Shown here in pieces: positions 1 to 4,524 of a DNA stretch of 8,053 bases. Where the stretch lies: contig JBDHUJ010000052.1 in the NCBI GenBank assembly GCA_039809105.1, forward strand, positions 1 to 8,053, written 5' to 3'. Position 1 is the first letter of the stretch, and each line of letters opens with the position of its first letter. Source of the stretch: JBDHUJ01 sp039809105 (GTDB lineage: Bacteria; Patescibacteriota; Saccharimonadia; Saccharimonadales; UBA4665). The notes beneath the pieces are model-generated. The model searched no databases. It was given only the letters and a program-made list of their open reading frames with translations, and had not been told where the DNA came from. Position numbers and translations under genes: made by a program.

Positions 1-46
1 CCAGCCAGCACTTTTTATTCCCAGGAATATCTGGTAGTTTTGACAT
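1..46 (-). CDS. 5' end of an unidentified gene, truncated by the window edge
   Basis: Only the first 15 codons are visible, reading MSKLPDIPGNKKCWL on the minus strand. The ATG at 46-44 is chosen because a clear Shine-Dalgarno GAGGAG (minus strand, 60-55) lies 8 nt upstream. A second ATG at 54-52 is also open but directly abuts that Shine-Dalgarno, so it is unlikely to be used. Nothing in 15 residues identifies a family. The gene would be divergent from the tRNA-Ser gene at 178. The start context is convincing, but I cannot exclude a chance ATG. Confidence 0.45.
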   Translation of the reverse strand, partial: MSKLPDIPGNKKCWL

Positions 47-47
47 T

Positions 48-102
48 GGAACATCTCCTCTTTACTTGGTAGCTTTACATCTCCAAGTTTACGGGATGTT
101 CC
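48..102 (-). promoter_or_regulatory. nested stem-loop in the leader of the partial gene
   Basis: Two nested inverted repeats are visible: GGAACATC (48-55) with GATGTTCC (95-102), and inside it ACTTGG (64-69) with CCAAGT (83-88). On the minus-strand transcript they form a two-stem hairpin. The Shine-Dalgarno GAGGAG lies at the junction, partly within the outer stem, and the start codon follows immediately after. This geometry could control translation, or the inner arms could be a protein-binding site. Function is inference only. Confidence 0.35.
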
Positions 103-136
103 GTTTTAGTTTAGTGAACCGACTCACGCAGTACAC

Positions 137-165
137 TTGGAGAAATTGTCGGATACTGGTATAAT
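137..165 (+). promoter_or_regulatory. sigma70-type promoter of tRNA-Ser(UGA)
   Basis: A perfect -10 box TATAAT (160-165) is preceded by a 17-nt spacer and the -35 box TTGGAG (137-142). The tRNA starts 12 nt after the -10 box, which fits a very short leader. Confidence 0.7.
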
Positions 166-177
166 CACCCCTGTTAT

Positions 178-267
178 GGAGAGATGACCGAGTGGTTGAA
201 GGTAGCAGTCTTGAAAACTGCCGTGCCGGCAACGGTACCCAGGGTTCGAATCCCTGTCTCTCCGCCA
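178..267 (+). tRNA. tRNA-Ser (anticodon TGA)
   Basis: The acceptor stem GGAGAGA (178-184) pairs with TCTCTCC (257-263). The anticodon stem GCAGT/ACTGC encloses a 7-nt loop with anticodon TGA at 212-214. There is a long variable arm between 222 and 239, as expected for a class II serine tRNA. The T-arm CAGGG/CCCTG (240-256) encloses loop TTCGAAT. The discriminator is G264 and the CCA tail is encoded (265-267). It should read UCA and related UCN codons. Confidence 0.96.
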
Positions 268-296
268 CAATTCTAGTTTCATCAGATACGTTTATC

Positions 297-305
297 TGTT
301 AGAAT
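297..305 (+). promoter_or_regulatory. possible extended -10 promoter between the two tRNAs
   Basis: TG-T-TAGAAT matches an extended -10 element (TGnTATAAT with one mismatch), but no good -35 is present. It overlaps a 6-bp hairpin CAGATA/TATCTG (283-298). It could drive tRNA-Ser(GCU) with a leader of about 100 nt. Alternatively the two tRNAs are cotranscribed from the promoter at 137-165. Confidence 0.25.
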
Positions 306-379
306 AACATCCGATGCGTTCAGCCTGCCACGGACTGGAAAAAGCAGCCGGAGCGACGAACTCATTTCGACGCCCCGCA

Positions 380-410
380 CGATAAAAAACCAGAATGGTT
401 TGTCTTATCG
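380..410 (+). other. hairpin just upstream of the second tRNA
   Basis: CGATAA (380-385) pairs with TTATCG (405-410), and AAACCA (387-392) with TGGTTT (396-401), leaving a 3-nt loop and a small asymmetric internal bulge. It ends 4 nt before the tRNA. It has no T-run, so it is probably not a terminator. It may be a processing signal in a tRNA cotranscript, though this is not shown. Confidence 0.35.
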
Positions 411-414
411 CTAA

Positions 415-507
415 GGAGAGGTACCCAAGTGGCTGAAGGGGACGGTTTGCTAAATCGTTAGAGGGGCGCGAGTCCCTGCGAGGGTTCGAATCCCTCTCTC
501 TCCGCCA
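415..507 (+). tRNA. tRNA-Ser (anticodon GCT)
   Basis: The acceptor stem GGAGAGG (415-421) pairs with TCTCTCC (497-503), with one G-U pair at the base. The anticodon stem ACGGT/ATCGT (442-446, 454-458) encloses loop TTGCTAA, with anticodon GCT at 449-451. The variable arm is long (class II). The T-arm GAGGG/CCCTC (480-496) encloses TTCGAAT. The discriminator G504 is followed by an encoded CCA (505-507). It reads AGC/AGU codons and complements the UCN-reading tRNA-Ser just upstream. Confidence 0.96.
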
Positions 508-544
508 AATAAAATAAGCCTACTTTAGTAGGCTTATTTTATTT
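507..544. terminator. bidirectional intrinsic terminator after tRNA-Ser(GCU)
   Basis: A perfect 17-bp palindrome: the arm 507-523 pairs with 528-544 around the loop TTTA. The stem has a GCCTAC core and an A/T-rich base, giving T-rich ends on both strands. It can end the tRNA transcript from the left and the comF transcript from the right. Confidence 0.85.
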
Positions 545-553
545 GCTTGAGAG

Positions 554-649
554 TAGGGATTCGAACGGGACTGCCAGTGGCAGTCCCCGACCCGAAGCCC
601 AAGCGTAGCTTGGGGTCACCAGCCCGAAGGGTGGTGAGGCGAATCCCTA
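554..649. repeat. compact three-hairpin (four-way junction) element with tRNA T-arm-like edges
   Basis: The outer stem is TAGGGATTCG (554-563) with CGAATCCCTA (640-649), 10 perfect bp. It encloses three consecutive hairpins. H1 is GGGACTGCC/GGCAGTCCC (567-575/579-587). H2 is CCCAAGC/GCTTGGG (598-604/608-614), with GAC/GTC (589-591/615-617) outside a bulge. H3 is CACCA/TGGTG (617-621/632-636) capped by CCC-GAA-GGG; H2 and H3 compete for C617. On the minus strand the edge reads GTTCGAATCCCTA, matching the T-loop and T-stem of the neighbouring tRNA-Ser. There is no coding potential. It lies in the 3' untranslated part of the comF transcript. It may be a REP/MITE-like palindromic repeat, a tRNA-derived mobile element or a structured RNA; I cannot tell which. 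Confidence 0.75.
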
Positions 650-687
650 GATAAGAAACGTAATGAGCCCCTTGACTATGCTCTTGG

Positions 688-1362
688 CTAGGCCTGGGCG
701 AAGACGATGGCACTGACGCGCTTGGCGCCAGCGCGGCGGAGTTCGCGGGCGGCGATTTCCAGCGTGGCGCCGGTGGTCAGCACATCGTCGACTAGCACAA
801 TGTGCCGGCCGCGTATCTTATCTGCATGGACAGGCCGGAACGCGTCTTCAAGCTGCCGCATCCGCTGGGCCCGGTTCGAGCCGACCTGGTGCGCCTGGCC
901 GGCACGGGCAAGCAGCGTCGCCACCGGCACATCGCTGGAACGCGCCAATTCACGGCAGATGATACGCGCATGGTCATAGCCGCGTGCCCGCACACGGCTG
1001 CTAGCGGTCGGGATGTACGTCAGCACAATGTCATCGTCTTCGAAAGCCCGGAGCAGGGGAGCCATCATCCCGGCCATTTCGAGCAGGCCGCTGCGCGCAC
1101 GTTCGTATTTGGCGTGGTGCAACAGCTCTTTGGCGGCATCGGTGTGGCGGGTAAATGCAGCCACCGCGCGCAAAGCAGTGTGCCGCCGGCACGTCTTGCA
1201 GACCGCGAAATCTTCGGTCGCCGCCTTGCAACGGTAGCACCGCGACGGCTGGCGGGCCAGCGACTCGCGGCACCCTTCGCACAACAAAATGTCCTCTTCC
1301 GCACCGCAGCCGACACAGGTGTGCGGGGCGATAACACTTATGATCCTCTCAAGCATGAGCAT
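688..1362 (-). CDS. comF: ComF-family amidophosphoribosyltransferase-like protein
   Basis: This 224-residue protein has the full ComF architecture. Two N-terminal CxxC zinc-binding pairs (Cys16/19 with 28/31, and Cys42/45 with 55/58) are followed by a type I phosphoribosyltransferase domain. The PRPP-binding signature VLVDDVLTTGAT is at residues 189-200, and the RGYDHA segment at 127-132 is also characteristic. Length is normal for ComF. In naturally competent bacteria ComF acts in the cytoplasm during uptake of transforming DNA; the exact reaction is not settled. Many Patescibacteria keep com genes, so DNA scavenging fits, but no other com gene is in the window. The start at 1362 has a Shine-Dalgarno GGAAGA (minus, 1376-1371) 8 nt upstream; ATG 1356 is an alternative two codons in. 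It is monocistronic, divergent from hsp20, and stops at TAG. Confidence 0.92.
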   Translation of the reverse strand: MLMLERIISVIAPHTCVGCGAEEDILLCEGCRESLARQPSRCYRCKAATEDFAVCKTCRRHTALRAVAAFTRHTDAAKELLHHAKYERARSGLLEMAGMMAPLLRAFEDDDIVLTYIPTASSRVRARGYDHARIICRELARSSDVPVATLLARAGQAHQVGSNRAQRMRQLEDAFRPVHADKIRGRHIVLVDDVLTTGATLEIAARELRRAGAKRVSAIVFAQA

Positions 1363-1399
1363 GTTGTAATTCTTCCGTTGTAAATAAGTACTTTCCGGG

Positions 1400-1429
1400 T
1401 TGCACGCTGTTATTATACTAAGCTATACT
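1400..1429 (+). promoter_or_regulatory. candidate hsp20 promoter
   Basis: The -35 box TTGCAC (1400-1405), an 18-nt spacer and the -10 box TATACT (1424-1429) predict a leader of about 70 nt before the ATG at 1506. No CIRCE (HrcA operator) inverted repeat is seen around it. Confidence 0.55.
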
Positions 1430-1442
1430 GCCAGTAACACAA
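1412..1442 (-). promoter_or_regulatory. candidate comF promoter
   Basis: On the minus strand a perfect TATAAT (1417-1412) lies 50 nt upstream of the comF start codon. The best -35 is TTGTGT (1442-1437) at a loose 19-nt spacing. The -10 box falls inside the spacer of the opposing hsp20 promoter. Confidence 0.45.
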
Positions 1443-1474
1443 AAAAGCAAACTCTTAATTTTTGTAAGTTCCGG

Positions 1475-1490
1475 CTCCTCGGGACGGAGG
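1475..1490 (+). promoter_or_regulatory. Shine-Dalgarno-masking hairpin in the hsp20 leader (possible RNA thermometer)
   Basis: The only strong Shine-Dalgarno (GGAGG, 1486-1490) can pair with CTCC (1475-1478) or, in register shift, with CCTC (1477-1480), across a 6-7 nt loop. Heat-shock leaders of small chaperones often use such hairpins (ROSE, fourU). The Shine-Dalgarno sits 15 nt from the ATG, which is unusually far. The hairpin is short, so the regulatory reading is inference. Confidence 0.4.
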
Positions 1491-1505
1491 GTAACAACTA
1501 CTATT

Positions 1506-1997
1506 ATGGCGCGACGCAACCGCGATGATGATTTATTAATGGAAGAAGACGAACTGACCGCTGCGTTTCTGGGTGACGACGACATTCCTGCTCCCGTTAG
1601 CAACGACCAGCCAGTAGACCAACAGCCAGCTGCCGTAGCAGCTGACGAATGGGACGAAGACGACGCCGTCCTGCCCGGACAGCTCGCTGTAGACGTTTAT
1701 GAAACTCGTGAAAAACTGGTCGTAAAGGCCCGCACTGCAGGCGTGAACAAGGGCGACCTCGACGTGTCTATCGCCGACAACACGCTCAGTATCCACGGCA
1801 CGCTCAGCGCGGGCACCGAAGACGAGGTAGAGAACTACTTCGTCCAGGAGTGTTACTGGGGCGAATTCAGCCGCAGCATCGCGCTGCCGGTTCCAGTCAA
1901 AGAAGAAGACATCGAAGCAGTCCTGAAGGACGGCGTCCTCACTGTCAGCTTCACCAAGGTCAAACAAGACACCGTCAAAAAAATCCAAGTCGTCTAA
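1506..1997 (+). CDS. Hsp20/alpha-crystallin small heat-shock protein
   Basis: This 163-residue protein is a cytoplasmic ATP-independent holdase that binds unfolding proteins and keeps them soluble. An acidic, low-complexity N-terminal arm (residues 1-55, rich in Asp/Glu, Pro and Ala) precedes the alpha-crystallin domain (about 58-153). The signature GVLTVSFTK is at 143-151, where Thr replaces the usual Pro of the GVLTVxxPK motif. The C-terminus carries IQV (160-162), matching the I-x-I/V anchor that drives oligomer assembly. Length is typical. The ATG at 1506 is the first in frame after a Shine-Dalgarno-like GGAGG, though at 15-nt spacing; ATG at codon 12 is possible but has no better ribosome site. 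It is monocistronic and followed by a strong terminator. Confidence 0.93.
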   Translation: MARRNRDDDLLMEEDELTAAFLGDDDIPAPVSNDQPVDQQPAAVAADEWDEDDAVLPGQLAVDVYETREKLVVKARTAGVNKGDLDVSIADNTLSIHGTLSAGTEDEVENYFVQECYWGEFSRSIALPVPVKEEDIEAVLKDGVLTVSFTKVKQDTVKKIQVV

Positions 1998-2012
1998 CGT
2001 ACGATTAGTTGC

Positions 2013-2053
2013 GCCAAAAAAGTCGCTGCGAAACCCGCAGCGACTTTTTTGGC
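2013..2053 (+). terminator. intrinsic terminator of hsp20
   Basis: An 18-bp perfect stem (2013-2030 with 2036-2053) has a GTCGCTGCG core and a loop of AAACC. It is followed on the plus strand by six Ts within the descending arm. It starts 15 nt after the hsp20 stop. The A-run on the other arm makes it potentially bidirectional. Confidence 0.88.
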
Positions 2054-2139
2054 ATCCACACCGGTGACCTTACGTCCAATCAAAAGGAGCGTCAGCCCGC
2101 ACAACACGTCATCAGACAGGAGGGAGGCACGACCAGTCG

Positions 2140-2262
2140 TTCACCCTTCACCATTTTCCATTCACCATACATGCACCATGAACCGTTTACCATGAAGAAG
2201 CACGTCCGCACGGTGAATGGTAAAAGGATAATGCATGGTGAATGGTGAAGGGTGAAGGGTAA
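2140..2262. repeat. GGTGAA-type heptamer repeats arranged as an inverted repeat
   Basis: The right arm is a heptamer run, ATGGTGA, ATGGTGA, AGGGTGA, AGGGTAA (2235-2262), with a further ATGGTAA-like unit near 2217. The left arm (2140-2196) carries the complementary units TTCACCC, TTCACCA, TTCACCA, CACCATG and TTTACCAT. The arms can therefore pair imperfectly over tens of bases around a centre near 2200. There is no gene here. Short open frames in this patch are translations of the repeat. It separates the hsp20 terminator from the pilin-operon terminator. Confidence 0.7.
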
Positions 2263-2280
2263 ACGAATTTCCCCTAATAC

Positions 2281-2307
2281 AAAAAGACCCCTCACGCGAG
2301 GGGTCTT
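2281..2307 (-). terminator. intrinsic terminator of the pilin operon
   Basis: On the minus strand a 10-bp stem AAGACCCCTC/GAGGGGTCTT (2307-2298 with 2293-2284) with a 4-nt loop runs into a T5 tract. It begins 20 nt after the stop of the last pilin gene. Confidence 0.9.
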
Positions 2308-2327
2308 GGTAGTTGCACGGAGGGGTA

Positions 2328-2762
2328 CTAAGTAGTAGCCGTAACCTTGCCCAGAACGAACTGGACGATGAACTGCGCCAGCGCAACGATAATCAGACCG
2401 ATGATAGCGTAGATGATGGTACTCTTCGCACTAGAAACATTGTTGGAGTCGCCGTTCGAAGTAATGTACTTGAAGCCACCGACGATAATCATGATAACCG
2501 AAACGACGCCGACCAACAGCGAGAAGATGTTGATAACCGTCTTGATGATATCGTTCGCTTTGTTGCCGCTGGTAGCCGTGGCATCCGCGCAGTTAGTCGT
2601 GTTGTCGACATTGAGGGTCGAACCGGTACAGACCTGTTCCTGCAAGTTCACGTTAGAGGTATTGTCCACCGCAGCCACGGTAGCAGACACGCCCAGTGGT
2701 ACGGCAACCAGGGTGGCTACGCTGAGCACCGTGGCGATTTTTTGACGAATGTTTTTGAACAT
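2328..2762 (-). CDS. T4SS pilin-like membrane protein 6 (last in operon)
   Basis: 144 residues. A signal peptide (about 1-31) is followed by a short Asn/Thr-rich extracytoplasmic region with two cysteines (45 and 58). Then come two membrane helices (about 73-97 and 113-137) joined by the family loop VGGFKYITSNGDSNNVSSAK. This two-helix core is the hallmark of TrbC/VirB2-like pilin subunits of Patescibacteria type IV secretion systems. It is closest in the window to the 159-residue paralogue next door, differing mainly in the exposed segment. The start at 2762 has AAAGGA (minus, 2780-2775) 12 nt upstream, slightly far. A 71-nt gap separates it from the preceding gene, the only sizeable gap in the cluster, and that gap contains a promoter-like pair. 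The specific role among six paralogues is unknown. Confidence 0.85.
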   Translation of the reverse strand: MFKNIRQKIATVLSVATLVAVPLGVSATVAAVDNTSNVNLQEQVCTGSTLNVDNTTNCADATATSGNKANDIIKTVINIFSLLVGVVSVIMIIVGGFKYITSNGDSNNVSSAKSTIIYAIIGLIIVALAQFIVQFVLGKVTATT

Positions 2763-2800
2763 GGCTAGTATGTTTCCTTTCTTATACTATCTCTGTTTCA

Positions 2801-2829
2801 TTTATATCATTAGCGGGCCGGGAATACAA
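2801..2829 (-). promoter_or_regulatory. possible internal promoter for the last pilin gene
   Basis: On the minus strand TTGTAT (2829-2824), a 17-nt spacer and TATAAA (2806-2801) give a leader of about 32 nt that includes the ribosome-binding site. The same -35 hexamer, TTGTAT, occurs at the operon's first promoter. It could let this subunit be made in excess. Confidence 0.4.
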
Positions 2830-2833
2830 CTGC

Positions 2834-3313
2834 TTATGCTTGGTCTTGGACCCTCCAGAGGGCGCCAGTCGTACCACCCTGTACTATGAACGCCGCCTGC
2901 TTTGCCTCTTCCTTGGCCGGGGGAGTAGTAAGCGCCTTGTTCAGCACGAATTGCACCAGCACCTGCGCCAGCGCCGCCACCACCAGCCCTATTAGGGCGT
3001 ATATGAGGGTATTTTTGGCACTGCTGACCTTGTTCGCATCACCATTGGCAGTTATATACTTGAAGCCGGACACCATTATCATAATGACCGCGACGACACC
3101 TATCAGCAGGCTCAGGGTGTTTATGATGAGTTTTACGAGGTTGTTTACATTGGTGCCGTTGCTCGGGTCTTTGCTACAGTCGGTGCCTGCACCGATAGAG
3201 TCACACACCACCGATTTCGCATCGTCGGCAGACACCGCCGCCGGAGCGGCCAGCGCAAACCCCATACCGAGTACCAGGAGGGCTGCTGCCAAGATAGTTC
3301 GTATACGTTTCAT
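2834..3313 (-). CDS. T4SS pilin-like membrane protein 5
   Basis: 159 residues. A clear signal peptide ends near AVSA-DD (residue 29), followed by a short exposed region with Cys37 and Cys46. Two membrane helices (about 60-84 and 99-124) flank the loop SGFKYITANGDANKVSSAK. Unlike its paralogues it carries a polar tail of some 35 residues after the second helix, containing PPAKEEAKQA and ending in WRVQDQA. This tail could be a contact site or a cleaved extension. The start at 3313 has AAAGGAC (minus, 3326-3320) overlapping the stop codon of the gene before it, an 11-nt gap that implies coupled translation. Family assignment is by shared core and context; no specific function is known. Confidence 0.85.
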   Translation of the reverse strand: MKRIRTILAAALLVLGMGFALAAPAAVSADDAKSVVCDSIGAGTDCSKDPSNGTNVNNLVKLIINTLSLLIGVVAVIMIMVSGFKYITANGDANKVSSAKNTLIYALIGLVVAALAQVLVQFVLNKALTTPPAKEEAKQAAFIVQGGTTGALWRVQDQA

Positions 3314-3324
3314 AATTCTGTCCT

Positions 3325-3717
3325 TTACGTTGCCTTTAACACATACACCAGTATCGCCTGGGCAAAGACGACTATTAAAATGCCGACGATTGCGCCGATA
3401 AGTGCGTTCCGCGCACTTGCCACCTTACTCGCATCCCCTCCAGAGGTGACGAACTGGAATCCGGCGATAATTATCAGAATCACCGCGACGATACCGGCTA
3501 GCAAAGCGATGAAGCTCGTCACTTTGCGCAGTATGCCGTCCGTACCGGATATAGGGTCTTTGCCGTCGGTATTGCACACCACGGCGTCTTTCGCACTACT
3601 GTCACACCCGCCGCCACCCTTGAACCCCCCGAACAAGTCGAACGCCGCGGCGCTCTGGACAAGCGGCAGTGCCAGGAACACGCCGAGCACCAGTGCGAGC
3701 ACAACGCGCCGCATCAT
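3325..3717 (-). CDS. T4SS pilin-like membrane protein 4
   Basis: 130 residues. A signal peptide (about 1-25, ending SAAA-F) leads into a glycine-rich stretch (GGFKGGGG), then a short exposed part with Cys38 and Cys48. Two membrane helices (about 63-90 and 103-127) flank the loop AGFQFVTSGGDASKVASAR. The start ATG at 3717 overlaps the TGA of the preceding gene in an ATGA arrangement, the classic sign of translational coupling; the second ATG immediately after is an equally possible start. Membrane pilin-like subunit; position in the machine unknown. Confidence 0.85.
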   Translation of the reverse strand: MMRRVVLALVLGVFLALPLVQSAAAFDLFGGFKGGGGCDSSAKDAVVCNTDGKDPISGTDGILRKVTSFIALLAGIVAVILIIIAGFQFVTSGGDASKVASARNALIGAIVGILIVVFAQAILVYVLKAT

Positions 3718-3998
3718 GTCACCCCCTTTATGACGAACAGTACTATGGAGTACGACGCCATACAGACCAGCAGGCCGATAACAGCGTACAATATGGTCTT
3801 CTTGGCCTGCGACACACTGTTCGGGTCGCCGTGCGCCACTATATAGCGGAAGCCGCCGATAACCACCATAAGCAGGGCTATCGACCCCGCAAAGGCGAAT
3901 ACTATCTGTAGCATCGTGGTAATAGCCAATTTATCCGCCGCCGGATACGGGAGCGGCTTTGCGTCTATGGCTTGTGCTAAGAAGTGAGATATATACAT
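3714..3998 (-). CDS. T4SS pilin-like membrane protein 3 (minimal form)
   Basis: 94 residues, the shortest of the set. It lacks both a signal peptide and the exposed two-cysteine region. After about 25 mostly polar residues it has only the core: two helices (about 26-50 and 68-91) around the loop IGGFRYIVAHGDPNSVSQAK. The only cysteine (79) lies within helix 2. The start at 3998 is 1 nt past the stop of the previous gene, with a Shine-Dalgarno-like GGAAAG within that gene's last codons. Because it has no leader peptide, its membrane insertion may differ from that of its neighbours; it may be an accessory or capping subunit. That role is inference. Confidence 0.83.
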   Translation of the reverse strand: MYISHFLAQAIDAKPLPYPAADKLAITTMLQIVFAFAGSIALLMVVIGGFRYIVAHGDPNSVSQAKKTILYAVIGLLVCMASYSIVLFVIKGVT

Positions 3999-3999
3999 A

Positions 4000-4524
4000 T
4001 TACTTTCCGCCCAACTGCGTTCCGATGAATGATACTATACCGACCGCCATCAGCGCTATAACCAAGCCGATGAGCGCGTTGATGATAGTCTGTTGCGCCC
4101 GCTTGGTGTCGTCCGGCGACCCCTGACTGGTCAGGTACTGGAAGCCGCCATATATGACGAACCCGACGGCCACCAGCGCCGACACCCGTATAAGGTCTTC
4201 CAAGATAGCCAGGGCTATGAGCAGAATGGGGCTGGTTTTGCCCAGTACCTTTCCGTCGTCAGTGTCAGTAGCACTCTGCTCCTTATCGAAGCTGGTTATC
4301 CGGCACGTCCCCGTTTCCTTGTCGGGCGTAATGGTAAGGTACCGGTACCAGGGCACCAGTCCAAAGAACCGTATGTTCGTGTCACATTTTGCTTGGCCCT
4401 GCTGGTTGACATCCGCGTATGTCTTGGCGGTAGCACCGAATCCCAAGACCGGCGCCAGCAAAGCCGCCAGCACTGCCGGCACCACCAGCATCCGGCGCGC
4501 GTCCCACGCCATGAACCTAGCCAT
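4000..4524 (-). CDS. T4SS pilin-like membrane protein 2 with FFG-x-x-PWY motif
   Basis: 174 residues. A signal or anchor segment (about 11-33) is followed by an exposed domain bounded by Cys47 and Cys74. Just inside lies the motif FFGLVPWYRYL (53-63), which I recognise from Patescibacteria pilin-like proteins. A long hydrophobic first helix (about 98-130, interrupted by Glu109-Asp110) and a second helix (about 145-170) flank the loop GGFQYLTSQGSPDDTKRAQ. The start at 4524 is well supported by GGGAGGA (minus, 4538-4532) 7 nt upstream. It overlaps the preceding gene by 8 nt. Charged residues within helix 1 suggest a helix-helix contact. Function beyond a T4SS membrane subunit is not known. Confidence 0.84.
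   Translation of the reverse strand: MARFMAWDARRMLVVPAVLAALLAPVLGFGATAKTYADVNQQGQAKCDTNIRFFGLVPWYRYLTITPDKETGTCRITSFDKEQSATDTDDGKVLGKTSPILLIALAILEDLIRVSALVAVGFVIYGGFQYLTSQGSPDDTKRAQQTIINALIGLVIALMAVGIVSFIGTQLGGK

Noticed and set aside
802..1383. 193-residue plus-strand open frame
   Set aside because: It is antisense to comF, which has an intact zinc finger, PRPP motif and ribosome site; the frame is a GC-rich shadow with no recognisable domain.
1400..1505. CIRCE/HrcA operator upstream of hsp20
   Set aside because: No TTAGCACTC/GAGTGCTAA-type inverted repeat is present in the leader or promoter.
2009..2248. short plus-strand frame of 79 residues
   Set aside because: It starts in the hsp20 terminator and its C-terminal half is translated heptamer repeat (HHEPFTM, HGEW).
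2140..2262. possible CRISPR array
   Set aside because: The units are 7 bp, nearly contiguous and mirrored rather than long direct repeats with unique spacers, and no cas gene is present.
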